This document shows, one piece after another, positions 12,507 to 24,060 of a stretch of 64,000 nt of DNA. The stretch comes from Bidens hawaiensis (taxonomy: Eukaryota > Streptophyta > Magnoliopsida > Asterales > Asteraceae), in the NCBI GenBank assembly GCA_021521415.1, contig JAIQDT010001094.1:496001-560000 (forward strand). Direction: 5' to 3'. Position 1 is the stretch's first letter, and each line of letters starts with the position of its first letter. A program made the position numbers and the translations under genes. A model generated the notes under the pieces. The model saw only the letters and a list, made by a program, of their open reading frames with translations. It was not told the DNA's origin and searched no databases.

Positions 12507-13344
12507 TTATTGCAACCTCTATTGAGATGGGTTGTAAGGTGTGGCACAACACTAGAAAAGAAGACTATTTTTTTAACTGTTGATGCACACAACCGAACCA
12601 AACTAGGTCTCCATTTCAAACCTAAATGCCAAGTGGCAAACAAATAGTGGTTCATATTTTATTTTATTTTTCTTTCTCACTAGTTGTTCTTCTAGTAGTT
12701 CCGAACCAAACTAGGTCTCCATTTCAACCTAGGTTGCAACTTTTTTTAAGTAAAAAAACTAAATATATAAACTTTTTTAGATTTTCTTTTTCAATATTTT
12801 AGTATACGTTTATATCAAACCGGAATTATGTAAAAAAGATATGTTTTTTGTATGAGTTCATGAAAATTTATTTTAGTTCGAATTTATAAATAGGTTATTA
12901 GAATGTGAAAGAAATAATTATTGTATAATTATTGTAATATTATTAAACGTTTGAATAAAATAATCATAGTTCATAACTTCATATAAAGATAACAAAAGAT
13001 TTAGTTTAGTTGACTTATGAATATAAAAGTAAAAAGTTAGATTACGTTGTGTTGTGTTGTGTATGTGAAATATTAAGAAACTAGTTTTTAATTAAAAGTT
13101 TGAATGAATTAGGCTGTGAATAAAGCGATGTCTTATGTTTTCTTTACCTGTCATTCGTTGGTTAATTACTCGATCGTCTTAAAATTGTTACTTTTATCAT
13201 AAGTTAAAGCTCGGTTCGTTTATTTCACAAGCGTTTAGTTTATTCAATAAAATTAAGTAAATACTAATTAAATAATTTAAGCGTGAGCTTATACCTTCTC
13301 GTCTGTATAAGACGTTTGATTGATACGGCTCGGTTTGAGCAAGG
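12507..13344. other. Intergenic, no gene recognised
   Basis: AT-rich sequence. An AACCAAACTAGGTCTCCATTT-like word occurs twice (about 12597 and 12705), hinting at an old local duplication. Nothing else was identified. Confidence 0.45.
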
Positions 13345-14070
13345 TAGCGTTTGGTATGCAGTAATGACAAGGGGAATGGAATTATTCATTACGTGGGAAT
13401 GAGAAAAGCGGTGTTTGATTGTTCAATTGAATGGAATCATCTATTACACATGGAATCCCATTCCATCAAAACCATTCCTTTCCACCCCACTTCTTTTTTT
13501 CATTCTATTCCTCCTTCACCCTACATTCTCAACAACAACACCACCTAACAACCACCACCACCACCACCATCGACACCACCGCCGCCGCCGCCGCCACCAG
13601 CGTTGCCACCGCCACCGTCGCTGCCAACAATGTCGTCGTAACCACCGCAACCATTGTCACCGTCGCTGCCTGACCATCACCTCCACCACCATTGTCGTTT
13701 CCTGACCACCACCATCGTACCATTGTCATCACTACCAATGCTACCACTACCACCCCTATTGCTTGACCGCCGCCACCACCACCATCGCCGCCAACACCGT
13801 TTTCGTCGCCGGAGCTATCACTGTCGCCATTGTAGTTTATTATTACTATTATTGTTGTAAAAAGTATTTTGAGATATGCGTGTTTTTATTATTTCTATTT
13901 CATTCATACAATTTTTTTATACCAAACAACATAAAGTAATAATTCATTTCATTCCTATATGTTAACCAAACAAAAAAAAGGAATGGTAATAATCCATTCA
14001 ATTCCCTTGTCCATTCCATTCATTCTCCCATTCCATTCTCCCATCATTCCATTACCTCCAACCAAACATA
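13345..14070. mobile_element. MITE-like element with a CCN/GCN low-complexity core
   Basis: The ends are inverted: GTTTGGTATGCAGTAATG on the left and CATTACCTCCAACCAAAC on the right, with many CCATTCCATT words beside them. The core 13540-13840 is a run of CCA/CCG/GCC triplets that opens frames on both strands but encodes only His/Pro/Thr/Ala-rich low complexity. No target duplication was fixed. Confidence 0.5.
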
Positions 14071-14519
14071 CCCAGAGTTGATTTTGGTTCGGTCGTTTGG
14101 GTTGGGTCAAGTCAGTGTATAGTTTATTTTGGTCTTATTCAACCGTTGTCATGTAAAAAATATAATTCCTAATTGCATAAATATGTATAAGTATATATTT
14201 TTCTAGTTGATATATAACTACTTGAGCAATTTTAAGTTGTTAGCTCTAGCCTATATATTTATACCAGTTAAATATTTGTTTTAAGGTTTTTTTGTATGAA
14301 AGTAAATTATAAAAAGATACGTGTAATCTAATAGAAATAGAAAAGATAATAAGTGAAAATAAATAAAAGGTAAAAAATAGAGAACAGTGATTTTTAAATG
14401 AACTCAACGGTTTCATAATTTAATATTTTTGTAAAAAATTTACATTATAAAAAGAGCATTTTATTCTTTTTAATTTGAGAATGATATTGCTATAGTTTTT
14501 CAACTAAAAATTAACATGT

Positions 14520-15236
14520 TACGTATCCAGTGGTGGACCCAGGAGTTTTTGCCAATGGGGTCCTAGTTTTTTCGGTTTACAAATTTTTCGGGTCAGGTCA
14601 GGTTGAGATGAGGAACATAATAAAACATAGAAATACGGTTTCATTGGAAACGAGTAAGTAGAAAGAATCTAGATTAGAAACTAGATAGAACATAGACTTT
14701 TAATTCATTTTATTCATACCTGGAAAACACAAACGTAAGCTTATATATATAATCTTACATACAGGACTAAAACATAAAAAATAACTCTAACACAAATAAA
14801 TGATTAATTATAATATACATAAACAAGATAAGTAATAAAAGAATATGCAAAACCCGCATTGCCATCTACAGATAAATGATTAATTATAATATACATAAAC
14901 AAGATAAGTAATAAAAGAATGTTGCATGGTGATAATGGCTACATGGGAGAAACTAATGAAAGGCATAAATACCCTAAATAAATAACTAATATTGACTAGG
15001 ATATGAAAAAAAAATACAACAAAAACAGAGCATGGAGAGACTTGAACCTACAACCTCTCAAAGGTAAAACAAGAGATTTTCCACCAGACCAGTTCAACTT
15101 TAATAGTAAGGGTTCCAAGTATTAATTTTATGGGTTCCTTACAAATTTTAATATACCGCCTCTAGGTAATTTTTAAAAAAACATTGGTGTCCCGGGACCC
15201 CGGCCCGACCTATGTGGGTCTGCCCTTGTACGTATC
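14520..15236. mobile_element. hAT-like non-autonomous element with an 8-bp target duplication
   Basis: The element itself is 14528-15228 (701 bp). Ends are CAGTGGTGGACCCA and TGGGTCTGCCCTTG, imperfect inverted repeats (10 of 14). They are flanked by perfect 8-bp direct repeats TACGTATC (14520-14527, 15229-15236). The 8-bp duplication and CAG ends are hAT hallmarks. Inside, a stretch of about 54 bp is directly repeated (about 14796-14849 and 14872-14925). A tRNA-like B box (GGTTCAAGTCTC) can be read on the minus strand near 15046. No transposase. Confidence 0.75.
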
Positions 15237-15788
15237 GGTATTCACGGTCGGGTTTTATGCTAAACCAGTGAGCCCAATCTTTAGTAACAATTTTTTGTCA
15301 TCAAAACAAAACCTGAACCGTTGAAAATTGAAATCAAACCATTACTAAAAGCATGGTTCCGATTTGGTTTAATACATTTCAATGTCTAAAACGAACAGTG
15401 AATACCCATAATTATCATGTGATTATCAGGGTTTGTGTTCAAATACCCGCTGCATTGCGTGACCACTGGTTTAACATATATTAAAAACGATTTTACTGAG
15501 TATTTTGGTACCTTAACACTAACTTAACATGATATGACTAACCGAGTTGGTAAAGTGGACGAAAATGACAACTTTTAGAAACCACAAAGACAAAAATAGC
15601 AAAAAACACTTTTTGGACTGAAATACAAAAGTGACAAACCCCGTGAACGAAAATGAAGTTTACTTAAAATTAAAAAAAAAATCCTTTAGAACATAAATAT
15701 CAAAAGTTTCAAATCACAAGTATGGAAACCACAGTATACTAAATTTTTTTTTTGAAACATTTAATAAAAAAAAGTTTGAAGCTATTTA

Positions 15789-16049
15789 CGCTGCCGAACT
15801 CTTCAAATTTGAAGAGCACCGATGATTCAGTTTAGTTAGACTATGTTGTCTTAACCAATAGGCTAGCTTCAGAGTTTGGCTTGGGCGTTCCTCCAGGAAA
15901 CCATACCGCCGACTGTCACTTGACAGTCGTTGTGTTACTAAAAAAACAGAATTCTCTGATATAACACATAGTTGGGCGAAAACCTGGGTTGGCTCAGAAT
16001 TCGAACCGAAACCTTCGCACAAGGCTTAGATAAAATCCATCGCTGCCGA
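15789..16049. repeat. Segment bounded by 9-bp direct repeats
   Basis: CGCTGCCGA occurs at 15789-15797 and 16041-16049 around a 243-bp, less AT-rich insert. The insert carries GGTTCGAAT (a B-box-like word) on the minus strand. It may be a short mobile element, but the type is not recognised and terminal inverted repeats are not evident. Confidence 0.35.
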
Positions 16050-16189
16050 TATCTAAAAAAAAAAATGAAAAAAAAAGCTTTTAAAGTTGCTTGAAACGAG
16101 AATGAAATTGATGAATTGTAAATTGTAAAAAAAAATAAATTCTAAAATTAGAAAAAATAAAGATATTTATTCAATCATTTACATTTTGG

Positions 16190-16262
16190 GGGTTTGCCAG
16201 GGACGGAGACTACGTTGTATCGCTTCGTGCACCAAAACCCTAACTCCCACCATTTGCATCTG
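16190..16262 (+). other. Probable 5' untranslated exon of MED15-like copy 2
   Basis: A GC-richer stretch ends in GCATCTG followed by the donor GTATGT at 16263. The corresponding place upstream of copy 3 has GGCATCTG then GTATGT (about 46188). The conserved donor and position suggest a leader exon whose intron ends at 16909. The start of the exon is not determined. Confidence 0.45.
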
Positions 16263-16297
16263 GTATGTATGTATGTATGTATGTATGTATGTATGTT
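16263..16297. repeat. (GTAT)n microsatellite at an intron start
   Basis: About eight copies of GTAT directly at the predicted donor of the leader intron. Confidence 0.9.
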
Positions 16298-16374
16298 TTC
16301 AATTTTGATCTTCTACTGTTTAGTTGCAAGATTCATATGATATTCATTTCAATTAATTAGGCTTAAGGGTTATT

Positions 16375-16635
16375 TTTTCAAGCTCCGGTTTGACTAGTTT
16401 ACTATCCATTAAATAACTCACATACTTTTTAATTATTTTTATATATTTTGAGAAAAACATTAAACGAGCTCGAGCTCGGTTGTGTAGTGCAAAATTAATG
16501 CATACAAGTCCAAAAGAGGTAAACTTAAAAATACACAAGGCTCGAACTCGGGCTCGATAACTAAAAGCGCTTTGTTTTGAGGCCCGGGCTCAGCTCGTTT
16601 GAGCTTTTTATCGATTTGAGCTAGTTTGCACCCCT
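16375..16635. mobile_element. MITE of the GAGCTCGGCTCG family, copy 1
   Basis: Rich in GCTCGAGCTCGG and GGCTCG words and ending in TTTGCACCCC. The same arrangement (ACACAAGGCTCG... GTTTGCACCC) recurs at 18366-18688 and 46325-46688, always inside or just upstream of a MED15-like gene. It lies in the leader intron. Confidence 0.55.
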
Positions 16636-16915
16636 GTTGGTGAGAATTGATGGTAGGAGATGCCCAATGTATTGAGATTTGTATATATTTTTGGTGTTGG
16701 AAGCCTTTGAATGCTTGACACTTGAATTAAAACTGATAAAATGAGTACTTCATATTGATAAATATTAGTACCATGCGAGTAAAGTTTGTCGTTTTTAAGC
16801 TATGTCGTAACTAACTAGCCTGGTTAAAGGAATTTATATGTGTTAAGATCCTGCATTGCTAATTTGTTTTAAAATCGATCATCAAACAAGTAATTGGATG
16901 TCTACTCAGGGTGCA

Positions 16916-19900
16916 ATGGAATCTGGTGATTGGAGGGCTCAACTGCAACGACAAAGGACCGTCAACAAGATGTATGCACTTATATGGTTTTTTTATAATT
17001 ACCTGGTGTGACTTATTCTCTACACTTGCATGTTGTATAATAATAATGCCATTTGCTAAATGTTTATTATGTGTAGAATGGATACCTTGAAGATGGATCT
17101 TCCATTCGCCGAATATGAGAGACTTCAGGAACTTAAGAAAATAGCTGAGAGGGTCGAGGAGGAGATTTGTATTGCTGCCACAACCGAGGCATGCCTTGTT
17201 CTTTATATTATTAAATGGTTCTGTAGATTTTGGTTATTGCATTTTTGGGCAGGGTGATATCATATTTGTCATATACAATGGGGTCTAAAATCATGTAATT
17301 GATTTGGTTTGCAGTCTGAATATACACGGAAGATATGCTTCATGATGCTGAGTATCGATACCAGATTACTTAATCACATGCATCCAAACTCTGGTGCTTT
17401 ATATAATTCGTCAGCAAATGGCGGAGATTGGCAAGAGGAAGTGTATCAAAAGGTGCTGTATATTATCTTACACTTTTCTTAAAGCACCTGAGATTTGTAC
17501 ATTGCTTTTAACTTGAACAAATCATCAAAGGCTGAATCGTTATCGATGCAATGTCATGAGCGGATGTAAATTTTTTGTGTGTGATCCTGCTTGTGTTGCC
17601 ATTCTTATTTTTATACCAAGATTTTTTTTTTTGCAATTAATACTGTTGCATTTGAATACCATTGAATAAATGAATTCAAATGATAAACAACTAGATGAGA
17701 ATCACATATTTTTACTAATGCTTTTAATGATTTGTGAGTGGGATCATCAATCTTTTTCCAATTATAGGCACTATAACCTTGTTTCTTTTTCTCTTTCGAT
17801 TACAGATAAAAACTATGAAGGATCTGTATCTATGTGGTGAAGATTGGCAAGAGGAAGTGTATCTAAAGGTATCATGTGTTATTGTTATCTTACGTTGTTT
17901 TTGAAGCAGTGGAAGCACCTGACATCTCAATTTGCTTTTGGTTTGACCAAAATTAAACACTGTTATTCTAAACCAAACTTTGCTTTTGTTTCTTTCTTTT
18001 TTTTTCCGCTCGGATTATTAATATAAAATCTATGTGAGTACCAAAAAATGGCACTGAAAATATCATTCAAATATCAAGAGTTTAGAGTGTATACAAGTTT
18101 TTTGCTTGTAATCAATAATCATGCTTGTGTTTCAATTCTCTTGTGTATACAGGTTTTTGCAGTCATTACCGTTCCATTTGAATAGCATTATGTGACTAAA
18201 GTGGAATAATGTATTATTACACATGTTTTGGATGACATGGATTTTTTTATATTCTGATTACAGATAAAAGCTATGAAGGACTTGTATCTTCAAGATTTGA
18301 ATGACATGCACCAGAAAATTCTTTCCAAAATACATGAGGTAAGTTAGTGTCTCATATTAGATATTGGTGTAAACGAGCCAAGTCCAAGCTCGACTTTTCT
18401 TGAGCTCGGCGCATTTCGAGCTCCTTTTCCTAATGCATATAAAATTCAATTATTTTTATATATTTTGAGAAAAATCAAACGAGCCTAAACTCGGCTCGAG
18501 CTCGGTTATGCAGAGTGAAAGTGATACGTATAAATTCGAAAGAGTTAGAACTTAAAAATACACAAGGCTTGTTAAGGCATGGCGAGCCTAAACGATCTTC
18601 CCATACAAGGCTCGGGCTCGGCTCATTTCAAGCTTTTTATCTATCTGATCTTGAGTATCTTGTGAACTGCGCAGCTCGTTTCACCCCTAATCAGAATTGG
18701 AAATATTTTCAGTGTTAAAAGTATGTTGAATCATTTAAAGATAATATGGCATACAACAAGGACATTTGATGAATTTTTTTTGTTCAGCACAATTCCCTTC
18801 CTCAGCAACCAAAAAACGGGCAACTTGAGAAGTTGAAACTATTTAAGAATATGTTGGAGCGTTTTATGCAATTCTTACAAATCCCTAAGCATGGAATACT
18901 AGTTAACTGTAAAGACAAACTACCCACTTATGAGAGGCAGATTATTAATGTCGTCAATTCAAACAAGCGGAAACCAGGGCCACCTCAGCAACAAGCAATG
19001 GCACTTCCTTCACCGCAAATGCAATCTTTGCAGCAATCACAACAACCACTTTCTCATTTGATACTAAGGGATATGCAACAAGGGCTTGCAACAGCAGGTG
19101 GTTTTCAGAACCGAAGTGTGATAGATATGCAGAAACCGCTATGTCCACAAAAGAGAGCTATGCCAGAGGCTTCATCAAGTAGTGATTTTTTTATCATATA
19201 TGTTATTTTTGAATATTCAACTATATTTTGAGTGAGCTAACACATGAAACTTCTACTCTTGTGTAGCATCATTAGATTCGACAGCTCGGACTAGAAATCA
19301 AAACAGTGGGGATTGGCAAGAGGAAGTGCATCAAAAGGTGCGGTATATCATTACTGATAAAATATCAATAAAATGTCACTGAGTGTATAACAGAATTTTG
19401 TCTGTAATCATCCCTTTGTTGCTATTCTCTTGTTTATACCATGTTCCATTTGTATAGCGTTGTCGCCATTATCATCTAAATATTTTCTTTTTTCTGATTA
19501 CAGATAAAAGCTATGAAGGGGCTGTATCTACCAGATTTGAATTACATGCACCAGAAAATTCATTCCAAATTGCAGCAGGTAAGTTATTGTCTAGTACCAA
19601 AACTGGAAATCTTTTTAGTTTGAAAGCATGCCAAATCATTAATAGAAAATGCATGCAACCAAAGGCGATCTTTTATTTCTTAATCTAATGGAAATCCCTT
19701 GTTGTCCAGCACGATTCTCTTCCACAGCAACCAAAAAACGAGCAAATTGAGAAGATGAAAGTATTTAAACATATGTTGGAGCGTTTCATGCAATTTTTAC
19801 AAATCCCTAAGCATGAAATATTGGAGAAATTTAAAGACAAGCTGGGTAGTTATGAAAGGCAGATTATCATTGTCACCAATTCAAATAGGCGGAATCCAGC

Positions 19901-19958
19901 GGCCGCTCAGCAGGAACCACGAGCTTTGCCCCAAGGTCACAATTGCTGTATAAACTAA
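16916..19958 (+). CDS. MED15-like KIX-domain protein (copy 2), nine exons, 409 aa
   Basis: Mediator subunit 15 family: a nuclear coactivator whose KIX domain binds activation domains. Exons by splice signals are 16910-16971, 17077-17188, 17315-17452, 17806-17868, 18264-18338, 18788-19178, 19267-19337, 19504-19578 and 19710-19958; from ATG 16916 they sum to 1230 nt in one frame. The start MESGDWRAQLQRQRTVNK fits the first KIX helix and exons 2-3 complete the domain. Two modules follow: GDWQEEVYQK, IK(A/T)MK.LYL..DLN.MHQKI, then QQPKN...MLERFMQFLQIPKH and an Arg/Gln-rich tail. Arabidopsis MED15a has one such module and a long Q-rich linker; here the linker is nearly absent and the module is doubled. 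Exon 2 ends at a GC donor (GAG/GCATGC). An unread upstream exon could add residues, and the final exon might splice further at 19936. Expression is unknown. Confidence 0.75.
18366..18688. mobile_element. MITE of the GAGCTCGGCTCG family, copy 2 (intronic)
   Basis: The ends GGTGTAAACGAGCC and CTCGTTTCACCCC are inverted repeats of each other. It lies in the intron between exons 5 and 6 of MED15-like copy 2. Confidence 0.6.
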
Positions 19959-20952
19959 TTTCAGATTGTATAAATGTCATACTCCCTGCTTTTACATTTG
20001 TATGTTTTAACTAATCTTATTTCAACCTTCATATTGTATGATGCCTTGGGTTCAAAGCATGTGTACACTGTAGAGTATGTGTACGCTAGACGGTACTTGA
20101 GAATTCAGATACGTTTTGCATCTAAATGTAACAATATTCTTTTCTTAAAGCTTAGCTCTCCAAAGTCTAACGTAACTTGAACAAGCATTATCAATGACCA
20201 TAGCAAGTTAAATATTTTAAGTACTCCAAACTATTATTGATCATGAATAATATTTAGCAGAAATAGCCAAAGATGAGTTAACATCCAACAATAATTGGAT
20301 TACCCTTTCCAAATCCAAATTACATAAAAAGTCCTTTAATTTTTAGACTATTAGATTATTCAAATAATTCCAATGTGTGTAAAATGCCTTAATGCCCCTC
20401 TAGTCAACATAATTATTTAACTGTTATAAACGTTTTATCCATATGAATAGATGGAAACATTTACATGTGAATTGATGAAAGATTTTCAACCCAATTAATT
20501 ACCTTTGTCCCCTAAATAGTAATTATAAAGTGTATATATATATCTACCATATGTAACAATGAAAAACACAACCGAAAGTTACTGATTATATATATATATC
20601 TCATATTCTCTTGTTTTTGTCATCTTCAAGTTTAAAGAATACATTGATAATCTTGTTATAATTTAGTGATAATATTATAATACGTTATCAGCACGAATCG
20701 CTTGTGGCTTAATCAAGAAGATCAACCAAGTAAGAAGATGTTAATCATAAACAAGTTAAACATATCATTAATAATGATTAAAAAGATAACTATAATGATA
20801 AAACAAAACAAATATAAAAGACGTCTTATTATAAACTTTTACTAATTATAGGACTAATAACTCTTTAACCTTTACTTACTATCTCTATAATTTTATTATG
20901 CACACTAAACTTTATTCATGTACTAATGATTCTTTATGCATCCTAAACAAGT

Positions 20953-20953
<1 letters not shown>
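19959..20953. other. Intergenic; possible remnant of a Copia-type LTR
   Basis: No gene. Near 20683-20699, TACGTTATCAGCACGA resembles a primer-binding region seen after some plant Copia LTRs, and 20240-20680 could be the LTR. No partner LTR or gag was found, so this is weak. Confidence 0.25.
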
Positions 20954-20954
<1 letters not shown>

Positions 20955-21000
<46 letters not shown>

Positions 21001-21015
21001 GTAGTAGTAGTAGTA
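20955..21015. repeat. (ATT)n microsatellite followed by (GTA)5
   Basis: About 15 ATT units run directly into five GTA units. Confidence 0.95.
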
Positions 21016-21047
21016 TACTAATTTTACATCTTATTTAATAGATTATT

Positions 21048-21750
21048 ATATATATAGGGTAAGGTTAAAATGAAAACCCATTTGAGTTGTGAAAACCCGC
21101 GAAACCCTATGTAACATCGTTTTTTTTTTGTTACATGTAATATATGTTGTAACATTTAATACAAAACATCGAAACATAGAATACATGCAGTATAAGACTA
21201 ATACAAACATCGTCGGTATAGTGCGGATGTGTAATAGCGTGCATTGCATATATGCAAAAGTGTTTGTATTGCATAGAATACAACACTATTGCACATATTT
21301 GATACACACTATTGTATATATGCAGTATAAGACTAATACACACATCGAATACACATTAGTACGTATGTGTAATACAACATTAACGCACATGTGCACCACA
21401 TCGACTTTTATTTTATTATTATTTTTTCATATAATACAACACTACTACACATATACAATACACAAATATTGAATATATGCAATAAAACACTATTAAACTC
21501 AAAAATACATAGTAATACACATGTGTAATACAACGCTATTGCACAGTAATACATATATGCATTACAGCGGTTTTTTATTATTTTTTTATTTTTCGAGTGA
21601 AATATAAGAAAATATAAGAATAATGGCTAAAACAGAATTTTGATTTTTTTATTATTTTTAATTAAAAATAATTCTTTAAGAGTTTTTAGGAGTTCTTTAG
21701 TTTTCTTTCTAAAGATGAGTTTTCTCTTGATCCTCTCCCTATATATATAT
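21048..21750. mobile_element. MITE-like element with ATATATAGGG ends
   Basis: The left end TATATAGGGTAAGGTTAAAA and the inverse of the right end (TATATAGGGAGAGGATCAAG) match imperfectly. The core (21130-21560) holds degenerate units of the type AATACAACACTATTGCACAT. No coding sequence. Confidence 0.5.
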
Positions 21751-21757
21751 ATATGTA

Positions 21758-22432
21758 TATATATGGGAGGAATATTTTGTGAGCCATGTTGAGTTTTTAA
21801 GAACTTAGAGCATTCTCAATCAGTTCCTTAAAATTATGTGAGGGGATTTGTAAATTATATAGTATGGTTATGAGTAGTTGTGAGTAAATGAGAGAAAAAA
21901 TTTATACGGGAAAGTTATGTTTGAGGTTTTACTGTAGATACTGTATAATTTTTTAGTATTTTTATAAAGTAGTTGTGAGTGAAAGAGAGAGAAAATATGA
22001 TGATAAATGTATAAAAAATATTATTTAATTAACATGAGAGAAAAAACATAGTGTTTTTTTAGTGTAATTATATGATATATATGGATATAGGGTAGAGAAC
22101 GGGTTGGGAATGCTCTTAAGAACTCATTTCTTGGCCATACATTTAATTAAATGAATTGAAATATGTGATTGAGATTAGATCTGACTAAAAAGTCAAGGTA
22201 TGAGAGAGAATAAAGATGTAAGTAATTACACTAACTTTTACGTCCGTTAAACATGTGTAATAAGTCGACTCGATGCGTAAAAAATTCTGTAATTTTTTTT
22301 ACGTATATATAACCTACATATATTACGCATTCGTAAAAAAATTAAAAAAAAATTATTACGTTAAGTTCTTACAAGTTCTTAAAACTCAAAGTTAAATGTA
22401 TAACAACCTCATTTTCACTTTCCTCTCTATAT
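21758..22432. mobile_element. MITE with GAGTTTTTAAGAACTT subterminal inverted repeats
   Basis: GTTGAGTTTTTAAGAACTT near 21788-21806 is mirrored by AAGTTCTTAAAACTC near 22373-22388. Both sides run out into TATATA. A Tourist-like MITE (21808-22115) is nested inside it. Confidence 0.45.
21805..22118. mobile_element. Tourist-like MITE with TTA target duplication
   Basis: Ends GAGCATTCTCAATC and GGTTGGGAATGCTC are inverted repeats. They are flanked on both sides by TTA (21805-21807 and 22116-22118), the PIF/Harbinger-type 3-bp duplication. The element proper is 308 bp and non-coding. Confidence 0.7.
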
Positions 22433-22972
22433 ATATTAAAATAAACATATTCAATAATATCAAAAAGGAAATGGGTTATAGCATTGTTCAATCAACTAAT
22501 AGGAATTTGGCACGTAAACGATGTTAAGAAAACATATTTATTAAGGGAAAAATCTCAAAATAGCCCCTTTTAGAGAGAGTTATCAGAATAGCCATTTTTT
22601 CCTCAAAATTTTTTAAGATTTGGACTTTACAGACGTATTGGGAAAAAATAATAATATAGAGGTAGCAGGCCAAATTTCTAAAGAAAGTTAGGGAGGAGAC
22701 CAGATTTGAGAAAATAATGAAGGGAAAGTGCAAATTTTTTTGAAATGTTGGAGTAAAAGTGCAGATTTTTACTAAACTTTTTTTCTTAAAAAACCGTTTT
22801 TAGAAACTGTTTTTTTATGTTGCTTACATTTCCCGTCCATATTTTCAAATTCTAGGAAGAAGAGATTTTGAAATTTCATTTTGAGAGATGAAATTCTACC
22901 TCCACCACCACCCACCGTTCGCCTTCTACCACCACCACTACCGCCACCATCCACCACCACCATCCACCCCTA

Positions 22973-23610
22973 GCTGAAAAACAAAACGATCGAAACCGAA
23001 GTCCGGTAGCAAAAACCCTAGCTCTGACGCCGGTGACCGGAAATCGTCAAGCTCGCAGAATTCAAGCAGCGAGAGCTCTAGCCTCACCGCCACCACCACG
23101 GCGGCGAACACGACGGTGACGAGAGCCACAACCGCACCAGTCGCCACTGCGGAGGTGGCTAATATTAATATTCCGTCATCTTCCACCGGATTTTATAATA
23201 TCATTCCTCCGTCGTCCGTACCAAACCCTAGCTTTGAAAACAACATGTTTCCGGAGATCGGAACGTTCACGAGCTTGATTACGTCATTCACGTCACAGTT
23301 ACCGATCGGATTCAACGTCTCCGGCAACATCTCCGGAGACATTTCGAAGTTCCGGCAGCAATGGATGCACACAAATATGAAGGTTCTGGAAACAAGTCTG
23401 TTAGGGTTTATGGACGGTGACACGTCAGCAACCGAGTTCTCAGGCTTACAGAACAAGACCTCAGGCGTTGGGCTTGCAACGGAGGATTGGACTAACGGTA
23501 CGGATCAATCACTATTTGATCTAATGGGTACTATTGATGATCAGTCATACTGGAATCAAACTCAGTGGAATGAAGATGATGATGGTAATGGGTGGATGGT
23601 GGCGGCGGCG
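22973..23610 (+). pseudogene. Captured fragment of a Dof transcription factor gene
   Basis: One frame reads KTKRSKPKSGSKNPSSD, then Ser-rich SSSESSSLTATTT, then a 150-residue tail including NIPSSSTGFYN, FPEIGTFTSLITS and DQSYWNQTQWNEDDDGNGW. The basic KRSKPKS followed by SSSESSSLTA is the usual context just after the Dof zinc finger. The zinc finger itself is missing and a stop sits directly upstream (about 22976). Residues from ATG 23116 run on into the next captured segment and stop at 23715. It is therefore a C-terminal Dof fragment in a Pack-MULE, unlikely to be a functional factor. The family call rests on motif memory only. Confidence 0.6.
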
Positions 23611-24060
23611 AACGGTGCCCGTTCCGCATGCGCTTCGCGCGCCATTGGCGCTTTGCTCTCCTCTTATTCTTCATTGGACGGTTCGGATGGACTTCGCCTT
23701 TCTTTTCCCAACTAAAATAGAAAAGGCTGTATCACACATCGAGATGCTGATTCGTTTTCCGCCCCCAATGAGATGGGGAATTTATAACTCCCTATTTAGA
23801 CTTTTGGGCCCTTCATCTTTCTGAATTGAGACCCGGCCCGGCTCGCGTTGTTCCAACAAACGGCGGGAGCACCTCAGTATACGATCGCTTACAGTAACTG
23901 GGAGTCCTATTACACCTAAGGCCAACTTCAATTCACCAAACCAAGGTTCATCTCGTGTAGTGATTGTGTGGACCCGTACAAGGATATTGAGTAGACGGTT
24001 GATGTATCAGACTCGACCCTATCTTTCGTAGCATGCATTCCCATCCGTGTCGCAACTGAT
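23610..24060. other. GC-richer captured segment, possibly of organellar origin
   Basis: Base composition and style (CGCATGCGCTTCGCGCGCC, GACCCGGCCCGGCTCG) differ sharply from the AT-rich surroundings. It has no plant-gene-like splicing. The look is that of plant mitochondrial DNA, but no gene was identified, so this is a hint only. Confidence 0.3.

Noticed and set aside
13415..13860. Open frames on both strands rich in His, Pro, Thr, Ala or Val
   Set aside because: They come from CCA/CCG/GCC triplet runs; all frames are open at once and no domain or splice pattern is present.
15038..15105. Possible tRNA gene on the minus strand
   Set aside because: A B-box-like word is present, but I cannot draw a full cloverleaf with acceptor pairing, and it lies within a transposon.
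21089..21472. 127-residue plus-strand and 70-residue minus-strand frames
   Set aside because: Low-complexity AATACAACACTATTGCACAT repeats inside a MITE; no known family.
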